A DNA stretch of 64,000 nt, taken from positions 310,001 to 374,000 of the forward strand of contig NZ_FMAE01000004.1 of assembly GCF_900094575.1 (NCBI RefSeq), read 5' to 3'. The notes beneath the pieces are model-generated. The model was not told the origin of the DNA. It saw only the letters and a list, made by a program, of their open reading frames with translations, and searched no databases. A program made the translations under genes and the position numbers. The first letter of the stretch is position 1; each line of letters opens with the position of its first letter. This DNA is from Bradyrhizobium yuanmingense (GTDB lineage Bacteria > Pseudomonadota > Alphaproteobacteria > Rhizobiales > Xanthobacteraceae). Of the stretch, positions 8,814 through 19,263 are shown in pieces.

Positions 8814-10643
8814 TCAGTGATTGTCCCGCGCCACACCGAACGTACCGGCGACGTTCTGGTAGCGCGTGGCGAGCTCCATGCAGGCGCCGGTCGATTGCTG
8901 GCCGACGGTGTTGCGATAGATCTCCTGCCACGGCGTCTGGTTCGGCGGATGCTTGAAGCCGCCGCTGGCCTTGAGCTCGGCATGGCGCTTCTTCAGCTCC
9001 TCGTCCGAGATCAGGATGTTGGCGCTGCCCTTGTTGAGGTCGATGCGCACCTTGTCGCCGGTCTTTAGGACGGCAAGACCGCCATTGGCGGCAGCTTCCG
9101 GCGAGGCGTTCAGGATCGAGGGCGAGCCCGAGGTGCCGGACTGGCGACCGTCGCCGATGCAGGGCAGGGACAGGATGCCGCGTTTGATCAGCGCCGCCGG
9201 CGGCTGCATGTTCACAACCTCGGCGCCACCGGGGTAGCCGATCGGGCCGGTGCCGCGGATGAACAGCACGCAGCGCTCGTCGATGTCGAGCGAAGGATCG
9301 TCGATCCGCTCGTGATAATCCTCCGGCCCCTCGAACACGATGGCGCGGCCCTCGAAGGCATTGAGGTCCTTCGGGTTGCTGAGGTAGCGGTCGCGGAATT
9401 CCTTGGAGATCACGCTTGTCTTCATGATCGCGGAATCGAACAGATTGCCCTTCAGCACCAGGAAGCCGGCGTCCTTCACCAGCGGCTTGTCGTAAGCCCA
9501 GATCACGTCGTTGTCGGGAGCGGGCGCGTTCTTGCAGTTCTCGCCGATGCCGCGGCCGTTGACCGTGACCGCGTCCTCATGGATGCGCTTGTGCTTCATC
9601 AACTCGCGCACCACGGCGGGCACGCCGCCGGCGCGGTGAAATTCCTCGCCGAGATAGAAGCCGGCCGGCTGCATGTTGACCAGGAGCGGCACGTCGTGGC
9701 CGAACTTCTGCCAGTCCTCGATCGACAGCTCGACGCCGATATGGCGGGCGAGGGCGTTGATGTGGATCGGCGCGTTGGTCGAGCCGCCGATCGCCGAATT
9801 GATCACGATGCAGTTCTCGAACGCCTTGCGGGTCAGGATGTCGGAAGGCTTCAAATCCTCCCAGACCATCTCGACGATGCGTTTTCCGGTCTCGTAAGCG
9901 ATCTGGCCGCGCTCGCGATAGGGCGCCGGGATCGCCGCGCAGCCCGGCAGCGAGAAGCCGAGCGCTTCGGCAAGCCCGTTCATGGTCGAGGCCGTCCCCA
10001 TGGTGTTGCAATGGCCGACCGAGGGCGCCGAGGAGGCCACGATCTCCATGAACTCTTCATAGTCGATCTCGCCGGCCGCGAGCCGCTCGCGCGATTTCCA
10101 GACGATGGTGCCGGAGCCGGTGCGCTCGCCATTGTGCCAGCCGTTCAGCATCGGGCCGCCCGACAGCACGATCGCGGGCAGGTTCACCGTCGCCGCCGCC
10201 ATCATGCAGGCCGGCGTGGTCTTGTCGCAGCCGGTGGTCAGCACCACGCCGTCGAGCGGATAGCCGTAGAGAATTTCGACGAGGCCGAGATAAGCGAGGT
10301 TACGGTCGAGCGCCGCGGTCGGTCGCTTGCCGGTCTCCTGAATGGGATGGGTCGGGAATTCCATCGCGATGCCGCCGGCCTCGCGGATGCCTTCGCGGAC
10401 GCGGTGCGCGAGCTCGAGATGATGGCGGTTGCAGGGGGACAGATCGTTGCCGGTCTGGGCGATGCCGATGATCGGCTTGCCGGATTGCAGCTCGGCGCGG
10501 GTGAGGCCGTAATTCAGGTAACGCTCCATGTAGAGCGCGGTCATGCCCGGGTTGTGCGGGTTGTTGAACCATTCCTGCGAGCGAAGATGGCGGCGGGTAC
10601 CGTTGCTGCCGGCGGCATGCCCGTTGGTTGGTTTCTTTGTCAT
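8814..10643 (-). CDS. IlvD/Edd-family sugar-acid dehydratase
   Basis: Iron-sulfur dehydratase of 609 residues, the size of aldonate (L-arabinonate, D-xylonate type) dehydratases. Probable cluster cysteines are in [12 protein letters not shown] and [14 protein letters not shown], and other family segments are seen, such as [17 protein letters not shown] and the C-terminal [12 protein letters not shown]. It converts a sugar acid to a 2-keto-3-deoxy acid; the exact substrate is unknown. The start at 10643 is supported by AGGAGAAACC just upstream and by the family-like N-terminus [10 protein letters not shown]. It is the first structural gene of the minus-strand arm, with a LacI-type operator 138 bp upstream. 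Confidence 0.93.
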   Translation of the reverse strand: MTKKPTNGHAAGSNGTRRHLRSQEWFNNPHNPGMTALYMERYLNYGLTRAELQSGKPIIGIAQTGNDLSPCNRHHLELAHRVREGIREAGGIAMEFPTHPIQETGKRPTAALDRNLAYLGLVEILYGYPLDGVVLTTGCDKTTPACMMAAATVNLPAIVLSGGPMLNGWHNGERTGSGTIVWKSRERLAAGEIDYEEFMEIVASSAPSVGHCNTMGTASTMNGLAEALGFSLPGCAAIPAPYRERGQIAYETGKRIVEMVWEDLKPSDILTRKAFENCIVINSAIGGSTNAPIHINALARHIGVELSIEDWQKFGHDVPLLVNMQPAGFYLGEEFHRAGGVPAVVRELMKHKRIHEDAVTVNGRGIGENCKNAPAPDNDVIWAYDKPLVKDAGFLVLKGNLFDSAIMKTSVISKEFRDRYLSNPKDLNAFEGRAIVFEGPEDYHERIDDPSLDIDERCVLFIRGTGPIGYPGGAEVVNMQPPAALIKRGILSLPCIGDGRQSGTSGSPSILNASPEAAANGGLAVLKTGDKVRIDLNKGSANILISDEELKKRHAELKASGGFKHPPNQTPWQEIYRNTVGQQSTGACMELATRYQNVAGTFGVARDNH

Positions 10644-10765
10644 TGGTTTCTCCTGCAATGCAAACGCGACTACCGTCCGTCTCATGGTGCGGCATGTGCG
10701 GTGCCCAACGGCGCGCGCGATGATCTGCCTTCCCGCTGGCGGGTCGTTTCCTCACGATTCCGATA

Positions 10766-11866
10766 CTAGTCGTGGCTGCTTGGTAACGCTATCATTTTGT
10801 TCGCCGCGCCCGCGGCTGATACGGCTGGCCTGCTGTCCGAACGTCGCGCCGACGAGCTTTGCCGCTCGATCACCTTGAAGCCGAGATCGAGCACCGGCTG
10901 CTCCGGGCGGCGGCCCTCGATCGCGTCGATCAGCATGGTGGCGGCCGTCTTGCCCATCTCATAGCGGTTGGTGCGGACGCTGGTGAGGGTGGGGACGGCG
11001 GCGGCCATGAATTCGAGATCGTTGAAGCCGACGATCGCGATCTGCCCGGGGACTGCGATCTCCCGGCGCCGGCATTCGAACAGCACGCCGAGCGCGAGGT
11101 CGTCGTTGGCGCAGAACACCGCATCGATGTCCGGCTCGCGCGCCAGCAGATCGGTGAACAGGGCGCCGCCGAGCGTCACCGAGGTCGGCGTCGCCGTCGT
11201 GACCACCAGGCGCTGGTCGAACGATCCGGCGTCCTTCATGGCCGAGACATATCCGTCCAGCCGCCGCTGCACCCTGGGATCCATCCTCGCGCCGACGAAG
11301 CCGACCTTGCGGTGACCTTGCTCGAACAGATGCGCGATCGCCGCGCGGGCCGCATCATAGTGCGAAAAGCCGATCATCATGTCGACCGGGTCCGGGCCGA
11401 TCTCCATGATCTGCACGATCGGACAGTCCGCGGCCTGAAGCATCGCGCGGGACTCCGCGGTCTGGTCGATCCCGGTGACGATCAGCCCGGCCGGCTTCTG
11501 CGCCAGAAACAGACGCAGCAACTTCTCTTCCTGGAGAATGCTGTAGCGCGTGTTTGACAACTGGATCGAGTAGCGGCTGCCTTCGGAGGCGTCATAGATG
11601 CCGCGCAGCACGTCCGAGAACACGTTATTGGTGAGCGATGGGATCAGGACACCGATGACCTCGGTGCGTTGCGAGGCGAGGGCGCGCGCGGCAAGGTTGG
11701 GCACATAGCCGAGCTCCTTGGCGGCGCTCTCGACCCGCGTCCGCTTCGCGACCGACAGGGCCTCCGGATTGCGGAAAAAGCGCGACGCGGTAATCGGGCT
11801 GACGCCGGCGAGCTCGGCCACTTCGGCCAGCCGGATTTTGCCTGACTTGGTGCGTTTTCGACCCAT
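10766..11866 (-). CDS. LacI-family transcriptional regulator
   Basis: Sugar-responsive repressor or activator of 366 residues. The N-terminal helix-turn-helix (about residues 12-38, LAEVAELAGVSPITASRFFR) and hinge helix (VPNLAARALAS) are followed by a periplasmic-binding-protein-like effector domain. It is divergent from the ABC importer operon and upstream of the dehydratase on its own strand. Two 14-bp sites close to the classic TGnTAnCGnTAnCA palindrome lie in the divergent gap (11909) and inside its own 3' coding end (10781), so it probably controls both arms and itself. Confidence 0.94.
   Translation of the reverse strand: MGRKRTKSGKIRLAEVAELAGVSPITASRFFRNPEALSVAKRTRVESAAKELGYVPNLAARALASQRTEVIGVLIPSLTNNVFSDVLRGIYDASEGSRYSIQLSNTRYSILQEEKLLRLFLAQKPAGLIVTGIDQTAESRAMLQAADCPIVQIMEIGPDPVDMMIGFSHYDAARAAIAHLFEQGHRKVGFVGARMDPRVQRRLDGYVSAMKDAGSFDQRLVVTTATPTSVTLGGALFTDLLAREPDIDAVFCANDDLALGVLFECRRREIAVPGQIAIVGFNDLEFMAAAVPTLTSVRTNRYEMGKTAATMLIDAIEGRRPEQPVLDLGFKVIERQSSSARRSDSRPAVSAAGAANKMIALPSSHD
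10781..10794. promoter_or_regulatory. putative LacI-family operator inside the regulator's coding end
   Basis: TGGTAACGCTATCA fits TGnTAnCGnTAnCA at every fixed position. It lies within the last 10 codons of the LacI-family gene and 138 bp upstream of the dehydratase start, well placed to regulate a promoter for the dehydratase-SDR-SDR-GFA operon. Confidence 0.65.
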
Positions 11867-11908
11867 TTGCTGCTCTTAACACAGTCAGTCCCGCAAACAA
11901 AGGAACGT

Positions 11909-11922
11909 TGACAGCGCTACCA
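11909..11922. promoter_or_regulatory. putative LacI-family operator in the divergent gap
   Basis: TGACAGCGCTACCA fits TGnTAnCGnTAnCA with one mismatch and carries the central AGCGCT. It lies 43 bp upstream of the regulator start and 146 bp before the ABC importer operon, where it could govern both directions. The remaining 200-bp gap also holds a small hairpin (12028-12044, CGGCGC arms) and a strong Shine-Dalgarno (AGGAGGG) for the ATPase gene. Confidence 0.6.
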
Positions 11923-12067
11923 GCAACGACTAACCAAAGACAAATTGCCAAAACCGCACAAACTACCGACAATGTTGCCCGCTAATATCGGGCCTGGTTC
12001 GGTAAAGTCCGAAAAACAAGACGGTCGCGGCGCGAGAGGCGCCGTGGACTTTCGAGGAGGGAGCTAG

Positions 12068-13135
<1,068 letters not shown>

Positions 13136-13187
13136 CGCATCAGACGACAAGGCATAAGACGACAAAAAGCATCACAGGGAGGACAAC

Positions 13188-14507
13188 ATGCAAGACTTTA
13201 CCCGCCGGTCTCTGCTTCAAGGCGGCACCGCTTTGGCTGCGACCGGCATGCTGACGGGGCCGGCACTGTTCGACTTCGCCAAGGCCTGGGCGCAGAGCGC
13301 GCCCTGGAAGGCCGAGCCCGGCGCCAAGCTGACGGTGATGCGCTGGAAGCGCTTCGTGCCGGCGGAGGACGATGCGTTCAACGCGATGGTGGCGGCGTTC
13401 AAGGCCGCGACCGGCACCGAGATGAACACCTTCAGCGAGTCCTTCGAGGACGTGCAGCCGAAGGCCTCGGTTGCGGCCAACACCGGCTCCGGCCTCGATC
13501 TCGCCTGGGGTCTGCACACCCTGCCGCAGCTTTTCCCGACCAAAGTGCTGAAGATGAATGATGTCGCCGATTATCTCGGCAACAAATACGGCGGCTGGAC
13601 CGATGCGGCGGCCAAGACCTGCAAGCTCGGCAACGACTGGCTCGGCATTCCCGTCGCGACCAACGGCGGTTACATGACCTACCGCAAGTCGGCGCTCGAC
13701 AAGGCTGGCTTCAAGGAATTCCCGAAGGACTTCCCCGGCTTCCTCGAGATGTGCAAGGCGCTCAAGGCCAACAACACGCCGGCCGGCTTCGCGCTCGGTC
13801 ACGCCTCGGGCGACGGCAATTCCTGGCTGCACTGGGTGCTGTGGGGCCACGGTGCCTACACGGTCGACCAGAACGACAAGATCGTCATCAATTCGCCGGA
13901 GACGGCGAAGGCGCTGGAATATTGCAAGGCGCTGTACGACAACTTCATTCCGGGCACGGCGTCCTGGAACGATTCCTCCAACAACAAGGCGTATCTCGCC
14001 GGCGAGCTCTATTGCACGGCGAACGGCATCTCGATCTACGTCGCCGCCAAGACCGATCCCAGCAAGAAGGAGCTCACCGAGGACACCTATCACGCGCTCT
14101 GGCCGGTCGGTCCGGTCGGCAAGCCGACCGAGCTGCAGCTGGCGCTGCCGATCCTCGCCTTCAACTTCACCAAATATCCGAATGCGGCAAAGGCCTTCGT
14201 CGCCTTCATGCTGGAGAAGGAGAACTACGAGAAGTGGCTGGCCGGCGCGCAGGGCTATCTGACGCAGACCCTGAACGCCTATGAATCGGCGCCGATCTGG
14301 ACGGCCGATCCCAAGAACGCCGTGTTCTCGCAGGCCTCCAAGCGCACGCTGCCGGCGTCGGGCATCGGCACCGTCGGCGAGAAGGCGGCAACCGCGATCG
14401 CCGACTTCATCGTCGTCGACATGTTCGCCAATTACTGCACCGGCGCCAAGGATGCGAAGGGCGCGATGGCGGAAGCCGAGCGCCAGCTGAAGCGCATCTA
14501 TCGCTGA
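13188..14507 (+). CDS. ABC sugar importer substrate-binding protein, Tat-type signal
   Basis: Periplasmic family 1 solute-binding protein of 439 residues. The N-terminus FTRRSLLQGGTALAATGML has a twin-arginine pattern and a cleavable region ending near AWAQSA (about residue 36), so Tat export is likely. The rest matches the sugar-binding fold, rich in Trp and aromatic residues. Ribosome site AGGGAGGA lies 7 nt upstream. It is the second gene of the importer operon, followed by a hairpin that may stabilise its transcript. Ligand unknown; the locus suggests a sugar, sugar alcohol or lactone. Confidence 0.93.
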   Translation: MQDFTRRSLLQGGTALAATGMLTGPALFDFAKAWAQSAPWKAEPGAKLTVMRWKRFVPAEDDAFNAMVAAFKAATGTEMNTFSESFEDVQPKASVAANTGSGLDLAWGLHTLPQLFPTKVLKMNDVADYLGNKYGGWTDAAAKTCKLGNDWLGIPVATNGGYMTYRKSALDKAGFKEFPKDFPGFLEMCKALKANNTPAGFALGHASGDGNSWLHWVLWGHGAYTVDQNDKIVINSPETAKALEYCKALYDNFIPGTASWNDSSNNKAYLAGELYCTANGISIYVAAKTDPSKKELTEDTYHALWPVGPVGKPTELQLALPILAFNFTKYPNAAKAFVAFMLEKENYEKWLAGAQGYLTQTLNAYESAPIWTADPKNAVFSQASKRTLPASGIGTVGEKAATAIADFIVVDMFANYCTGAKDAKGAMAEAERQLKRIYR

Positions 14508-14518
14508 ACAGTCACGGG

Positions 14519-14542
14519 GCGGGCGCCTCTTGGGTCGCCCGC
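14519..14542 (+). other. intra-operon hairpin after the binding-protein gene
   Basis: GCGGGCG and CGCCCGC form a 7-bp GC-only stem with a 10-nt loop, 12 nt past the stop. There is no T-run, so it is more likely an mRNA-stabilising or attenuating element, as found after many binding-protein genes, than a full terminator. Confidence 0.5.
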
Positions 14543-14572
14543 TCGTCAACATTTCGATCAGGGATATCGGGC

Positions 14573-15526
14573 ATGGCTGATGTCGCAATTCCCCGGGCCA
14601 AGCCTCAGATGACCGAGGCTGGCGCCTGGGCCCAGCTTAAACACAATCGCAATTGGCTCGGCTTCTGGTTCATGGTGCCGGCCATGGTGTTCCTGATCTT
14701 CTTCCTGGCCTATCCGCTGGGGCTGGGCATCTGGCTGTCCTTCACGGACACGCGCATCGGCAGGGTCGGACAGTTCATCGCCTTCGAGAACTACGAATGG
14801 CTGTGGGACGATTCCATCTTCTGGCTGTCGGTGTTCAACACGCTGCTCTACACCTTCGTCGCCAGCGCCTTCAAATTCGGCATCGGCCTTTACCTCGCGC
14901 TGCTGCTCAACGAGCACATGCCGTTCAAGGCGATGCTGCGCGCGATGGTGCTCATCCCCTTCATCGTTCCGACGGTGCTCTCCGCGCTCGCCTTCTGGTG
15001 GATCTTCGACTCGCAATTCTCGATCATCTCCTGGTCGCTGAAGCAGCTCGGCCTGATCAACCAGAACATCAACTTCCTCGGCGACACGACCTGGGCACGC
15101 ATTTGCGTGATCTTCGCCAATATCTGGCGCGGCGTGCCGTTCGTCGCGATCACGCTGCTCGCAGGCCTCCAGACCGTCTCGCCGTCGCTCTATGAAGCCG
15201 CGACGCTCGACGGCGCCACGCGCTGGCAGAATTTCCGCTACATCACCTATCCGCTCTTGACGCCGATCATCGCCGTCGTGATGACCTTCTCGGTCCTGTT
15301 CACCTTCACCGACTTCCAGCTGATCTGGGCGATGACGCGTGGCGGCCCGGTCAACGCCACTCATCTGATGGCGACCCTGTCCTATCAGCGTGCGATCATC
15401 GCCGGGCAGCTCGGCGAGGGCGCCGCGATCTCCAGTGCGATGATCCCGTTCCTGCTCGCCGCCATCATGGTGTCCTGGTTCGGCCTGCAGCGTCGCAAGT
15501 GGCAGCAGGGAGAAAACAATGACTGA
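14573..15526 (+). CDS. ABC sugar importer permease (MalF/UgpA type)
   Basis: Inner-membrane permease of 317 residues with about six helices. The cytoplasmic EAA loop is visible as YEAATLDGATRWQNFRYITY, followed by PLLTPI. The N-terminal cytoplasmic tail is short. It pairs with the next gene, which it overlaps by 8 nt. The C-terminal WFGLQRRKWQQGE is basic and cytoplasmic. Confidence 0.95.
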   Translation: MADVAIPRAKPQMTEAGAWAQLKHNRNWLGFWFMVPAMVFLIFFLAYPLGLGIWLSFTDTRIGRVGQFIAFENYEWLWDDSIFWLSVFNTLLYTFVASAFKFGIGLYLALLLNEHMPFKAMLRAMVLIPFIVPTVLSALAFWWIFDSQFSIISWSLKQLGLINQNINFLGDTTWARICVIFANIWRGVPFVAITLLAGLQTVSPSLYEAATLDGATRWQNFRYITYPLLTPIIAVVMTFSVLFTFTDFQLIWAMTRGGPVNATHLMATLSYQRAIIAGQLGEGAAISSAMIPFLLAAIMVSWFGLQRRKWQQGENND

Positions 15527-16454
15527 TCTCCCCACCTCGCGGATCGATCTCAAGGCCGTCCTGCATAGCTCGGCTCCGACAGTCGCGAAGGATGATCACA
15601 GCGAGGGCATGAGCTATCTGCAGTCGGTGCCGCGCAGGCTGGTGACGCTGTACCTGCCGCTCGCCATCATCGTCGTCGTCCTGCTGTTCCCGTTCTACTG
15701 GATGGCGCTGACCTCGGTGAAGCCCGACGAGCAGCTGCTCGACCTCGACAAGTACAATCCGTTCTGGACCTGGAATCCGACCTTCAAGCACTTCCACAAG
15801 CTGCTGTTCGAGAGCTACTATCCGTACTGGCTCTGGAACACGATGTACGTGGCGATCTGCGCGACGGTGCTCTCGATCATCGCCTCGGTGTTCGCCGCCT
15901 ACGCCATCGTGCGCTTGCGTTACAAGGGCGCCAATCTCGTCGGCGGGCTGATCTTCCTCGCCTATCTGGTGCCGCCGTCGATCCTGTTCATTCCGCTCGC
16001 CACGGTCGTGTATCAGTACGGCCTGTTCGATTCGCCGCTGGCGCTGATCCTGACCTATCCGACCATCCTGATCCCGTTCTCGACCTGGCTGTTGATGGGC
16101 TATTTCAAGACCATCCCCTTCGAGCTCGAGGAATGCGCGCTGATCGACGGGGCGAGCCGCTGGCAGATCCTGATCAAGATCGTCGTGCCGCTGGCCATTC
16201 CCGGCCTGATCTCGGCCTTCATCTTCTGCTTCACGCTGTGCTGGAACGAGTTCATCTACGCCCTGACCTTCCTGCAATCGACCAGCAACAAGACGGTGCC
16301 GGTCGCGATCGTGAACGAGTTCGTGGACGGTGACATCTACCGCTGGGGCTCGCTGATGGCGGGCGCGCTGGCCGGCTCGCTGCCGCTCGTGATCCTTTAC
16401 GCCTTCTTCGTGGAGCATTATGTGTCGGCGATGACCGGCGCCGTGAAGGAATGA
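15519..16454 (+). CDS. ABC sugar importer permease (MalG/UgpE type)
   Basis: Second permease of the importer, 311 residues. The EAA loop is LEECALIDGASRWQILIKIV followed by VPLAIPGL, and the first helix is around residues 42-62. It starts with ATG at 15519, overlapping the previous gene by 8 nt, with AGGGAG upstream inside that gene. It completes an ATPase, binding protein and two-permease set. About 88 nt separate it from the next catabolic gene. Confidence 0.95.
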   Translation: MTDLPTSRIDLKAVLHSSAPTVAKDDHSEGMSYLQSVPRRLVTLYLPLAIIVVVLLFPFYWMALTSVKPDEQLLDLDKYNPFWTWNPTFKHFHKLLFESYYPYWLWNTMYVAICATVLSIIASVFAAYAIVRLRYKGANLVGGLIFLAYLVPPSILFIPLATVVYQYGLFDSPLALILTYPTILIPFSTWLLMGYFKTIPFELEECALIDGASRWQILIKIVVPLAIPGLISAFIFCFTLCWNEFIYALTFLQSTSNKTVPVAIVNEFVDGDIYRWGSLMAGALAGSLPLVILYAFFVEHYVSAMTGAVKE

Positions 16455-16541
16455 TCGCGGGGCTTGCCGAGGGCGCGCCAATGGTTTCAAGAGCGGCGCG
16501 CTCCGGCCAATAAGTCCGGCCAATAAGAAGGAGTTGAGCTC

Positions 16542-17528
16542 TTGCACATTCTGGTTCTCGGCGCCGCCGGCATGGTCGGCCGCAAGCTCTGTGAACGGCT
16601 GCTGCGCGACGGCCGGCTCGGCAAGAGCGATATCACCAAGCTGACCATGCATGACGTGGTCGAGCCGAAGAAGCCGGAGCAGGCCGGTTTTGCCGTCGAG
16701 ACCGTCTCGGGCGATTTCGCCGTCCCGGGCGCGGCTGAGAAACTGATCGCAGGTCGCCCCGACGTGATCTTCCATCTCGCCGCGATCGTCTCCGGCGAGG
16801 CCGAGCTCGACTTCGACAAGGGCTATCGCATCAATCTCGACGGCACGCGGATGCTGCTCGATGCGATCCGCCTTGCGGGCGGCGGCTACAAGCCGCGCGT
16901 GGTGTTCACGTCCTCGATCGCAGTGTTCGGCGCGCCGTTTCCCGATGCGATCGGCGACGAGTTCTTCCATACCCCGCTGCTCAGCTACGGCACGCAGAAG
17001 GCGATCGGCGAACTTCTGCTCGCCGATTATTCCCGCCGCGGCTTCCTTGACGGCATCGGCATCCGCCTGCCGACCATCTGCATCCGGCCGGGCCTGCCCA
17101 ACAAGGCGGCATCGGGCTTCTTCTCCAACATTCTGCGCGAACCGCTCGCCGGCAAGGAAGCGATCCTTCCGGTCTCCGAGGACGTCCGCCACTGGCACGC
17201 GACGCCTCGCTCGGCCGTCGGCTTCCTGCTTCACGCCGGCACCATGGATCTCGCCACTGTCGGCCCGCGCCGCAACCTGACCATGCCGGGCCTATCGGCC
17301 ACGGTCGGCGAGCAGATCGCCGCCTTGAAGCGGGTTGCGGGCGAGAAGGTCGCCGCGCGCATCAAGCGCGAGCCCGATCCCTTCATCGTCGGCATCGTCG
17401 GCGGCTGGCCGCGCAATTTCGATGCCAGGCGGTCGCGCGAACTCGGCTTCACCACCGCCGAGAAGACGTTCGACGATATCATCCGCATTCACATCGAAGA
17501 CGAGCTCGGCGGCAATTTCGTCGCCTGA
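16542..17528 (+). CDS. denD: NAD-dependent epimerase/dehydratase family, D-erythronate dehydrogenase type
   Basis: Extended SDR of 328 residues. The cofactor motif is GAAGMVG (residues 7-13), and the catalytic YxxxK pair is in SYGTQKAIGE. Segments such as FHLAAIVSGEAELDFDKGY and RLPTICIRPGLPNKAASGFF match what I know of DenD-type D-erythronate dehydrogenases. It starts with TTG at 16542, well supported by AAGGAG ending 8 nt upstream; no ATG fits. The companion tetronate genes of the known erythronate pathway (OtnI, OtnK, OtnC) are absent here, so the true substrate may be a different aldonate or aldose of this locus. Confidence 0.82.
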   Translation: MHILVLGAAGMVGRKLCERLLRDGRLGKSDITKLTMHDVVEPKKPEQAGFAVETVSGDFAVPGAAEKLIAGRPDVIFHLAAIVSGEAELDFDKGYRINLDGTRMLLDAIRLAGGGYKPRVVFTSSIAVFGAPFPDAIGDEFFHTPLLSYGTQKAIGELLLADYSRRGFLDGIGIRLPTICIRPGLPNKAASGFFSNILREPLAGKEAILPVSEDVRHWHATPRSAVGFLLHAGTMDLATVGPRRNLTMPGLSATVGEQIAALKRVAGEKVAARIKREPDPFIVGIVGGWPRNFDARRSRELGFTTAEKTFDDIIRIHIEDELGGNFVA

Positions 17529-17549
17529 GCTCGGACTGAGCGGGCCCTG

Positions 17550-18527
17550 ATGATGGCGAGCGTTGCTTGCATCGGCGAATGCATGGTCGAGCTGCGGCAG
17601 GCCCAGGGCGGCGCGTCCGCCGGGCAGGGGCAGGGCGGTGGCCTGTACTCACGCGGCTTCGGCGGCGACACCCTCAACACGGCGGTGTATCTGGCGCGCC
17701 TGGACGTCAAGGTCGATTATCTCACCGCGCTCGGCGATGACGCCCTGAGCGACGAGATGGTCGCTGCCTGGAATGCGGAAGGCGTCGGCACGCGGCGTGT
17801 CGTGCGGCTCGCGGGCAAGCTGCCCGGCCTCTACATGATCCAGACGGATGCGAAGGGCGAGCGCCAGTTCTTCCATTGGCGCGACAGTGCGGCCGCGCGC
17901 CAGCTGATGAGCCTGCCGGAGACGGACGAGCTGCTCAACTCGCTGATGAGCTACGACGTCGTCTATCTCTCTGCGATCACGCTCTCGATCTACGACGCGG
18001 CCGGGCGCGAGCGCCTGTTCGGCGCCATCAAGCGCGCGCGCCTGCTCGGCACTCGCTTCGTGTTCGACACCAATTTCCGCGCGCGCGGCTGGCCGGACCG
18101 CGATATCGCGCGGGAGGTGTTTGCGACCGCCTTCGCAGCCGCCGACATCGTGCTGACCTCGACCGAGGATCTGCTCGCCCTCCATCCCGGCGAAAGTCAC
18201 GACCAGCTGATGGCGCGCATCCCAACCCCGGAACTGGTGTTCCGTCTGCCCGAGCCGGTGAGCCTGTTGCGCTACCCCGGCGGCGCCAGCGAGGTCCGCG
18301 CCGAGCCCATGACCAAGCCCGTGGTCGATACCACCGCCGCCGGCGACAGCTTCGCCGCGGCCTATATCGCGGCCCGGCTCGCCGGCGCCGAGCCGGTGGA
18401 GGCCGCCCTATCAGGACATCGGCTCGCCAGCCTCGTGATCTGCTATCCCGGCGCCATCATTCCGGGCTATGCCATGCCGCCGAAGAAGCGGCACCGGCCG
18501 GCGGCGTCCCGCCAGGCCAACAATTAG
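17550..18527 (+). CDS. kdgK: PfkB-family sugar kinase, probable 2-keto-3-deoxygluconate kinase
   Basis: Ribokinase-fold enzyme of 325 residues. The N-terminal GECMVEL, the substrate glycine motif FGGDTLNTAVYLARL and the catalytic DTTAAGDSFAAAY (anion hole and base Asp) are all present. It would phosphorylate a 2-keto-3-deoxy sugar acid, giving the substrate for the aldolase encoded 26 nt downstream. A Gly/Gln-rich insertion (GGASAGQGQGGG) sits just before the substrate motif. ATG 17550 or 17553 could be the start. Confidence 0.85.
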   Translation: MMASVACIGECMVELRQAQGGASAGQGQGGGLYSRGFGGDTLNTAVYLARLDVKVDYLTALGDDALSDEMVAAWNAEGVGTRRVVRLAGKLPGLYMIQTDAKGERQFFHWRDSAAARQLMSLPETDELLNSLMSYDVVYLSAITLSIYDAAGRERLFGAIKRARLLGTRFVFDTNFRARGWPDRDIAREVFATAFAAADIVLTSTEDLLALHPGESHDQLMARIPTPELVFRLPEPVSLLRYPGGASEVRAEPMTKPVVDTTAAGDSFAAAYIAARLAGAEPVEAALSGHRLASLVICYPGAIIPGYAMPPKKRHRPAASRQANN

Positions 18528-18552
18528 ACAGCGACCAAATGAATCGAGACCC

Positions 18553-19203
18553 ATGACCACGGCTGCCCAACAGAACCACCTCGTCGCGCTGTTCAAGGCT
18601 GCGACCGTCATTCCCGTCCTCACCATCGAGCGCATCCAGGATGCGGTGCCGCTGGCGCGCGCGCTGGTTGCCGGCGGGGTCCGCACGCTGGAGGTGACCT
18701 TGCGCACCCCCGTTGCGATCGAGGCGGCGCGCGCGATGATGACCGAGGTCCCCGAGGCGGTCGTCGGCATCGGGACCATTCTCAACCCGTCCGACTTCAG
18801 CCGCGTCGAGAAGCTCGGCGTCGCGTTCGGCATCAGCCCGGGCCTGACCCCCGATCTGCTCAAGGCCGCGACCGACAGCTCCTTGCCGTTCGCGCCGGGG
18901 ATTGCCACGGCCTCGGAACTGATGATGGCGCTGTCCTACGGTTTCGACGTCGCAAAGTTCTTCCCGGCGGAGCAGGCCGGCGGCATCAAGGGCCTGCGCG
19001 CCCTCGGCGGGCCGTTCCCGAACGTGCGGTTCTGCCCGACCGGCGGGGTGGGCGAGGCCAATGCCGCGACCTGGCTGGCTGAACCCAATGTCGTTGCGGT
19101 TGGCGGGTCCTGGCTGTGCCCGACGGCGGAAATCCGGGCCGGGAACTGGGCCGGCATAACTGCCATCTGCGAGCGGACCCTCAAGGCGCTGAAAGCCGCG
19201 TGA
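18553..19203 (+). CDS. eda: KDPG/KHG-type aldolase
   Basis: Class I aldolase of 216 residues. It splits 2-keto-3-deoxy-6-phosphogluconate (or the galactonate epimer) to pyruvate and glyceraldehyde 3-phosphate. The general-base Glu is in TLEVTLRTP, the Schiff-base Lys in VAKFFPAEQ, and the phosphate loop in CPTGGVG. It follows the kinase and ends the plus-strand sugar arm. The ATG at 18553 begins the family-like sequence and is preferred over longer upstream frames inside the kinase gene. Whether it prefers the gluco or galacto epimer cannot be read. Confidence 0.92.
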   Translation: MTTAAQQNHLVALFKAATVIPVLTIERIQDAVPLARALVAGGVRTLEVTLRTPVAIEAARAMMTEVPEAVVGIGTILNPSDFSRVEKLGVAFGISPGLTPDLLKAATDSSLPFAPGIATASELMMALSYGFDVAKFFPAEQAGGIKGLRALGGPFPNVRFCPTGGVGEANAATWLAEPNVVAVGGSWLCPTAEIRAGNWAGITAICERTLKALKAA

Positions 19204-19263
19204 AGTCTTGCCATCCCTGGGCTAAGACTTAGCTCAGGAAGAGGCCTCCAGGGAGAAATGACC

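Noticed and set aside
7085..10769. Long plus-strand frames opposite the SDR and dehydratase genes
   Set aside because: Shadows of minus-strand coding; Asp/Arg/Val-rich without motifs, and they read through a palindromic repeat.
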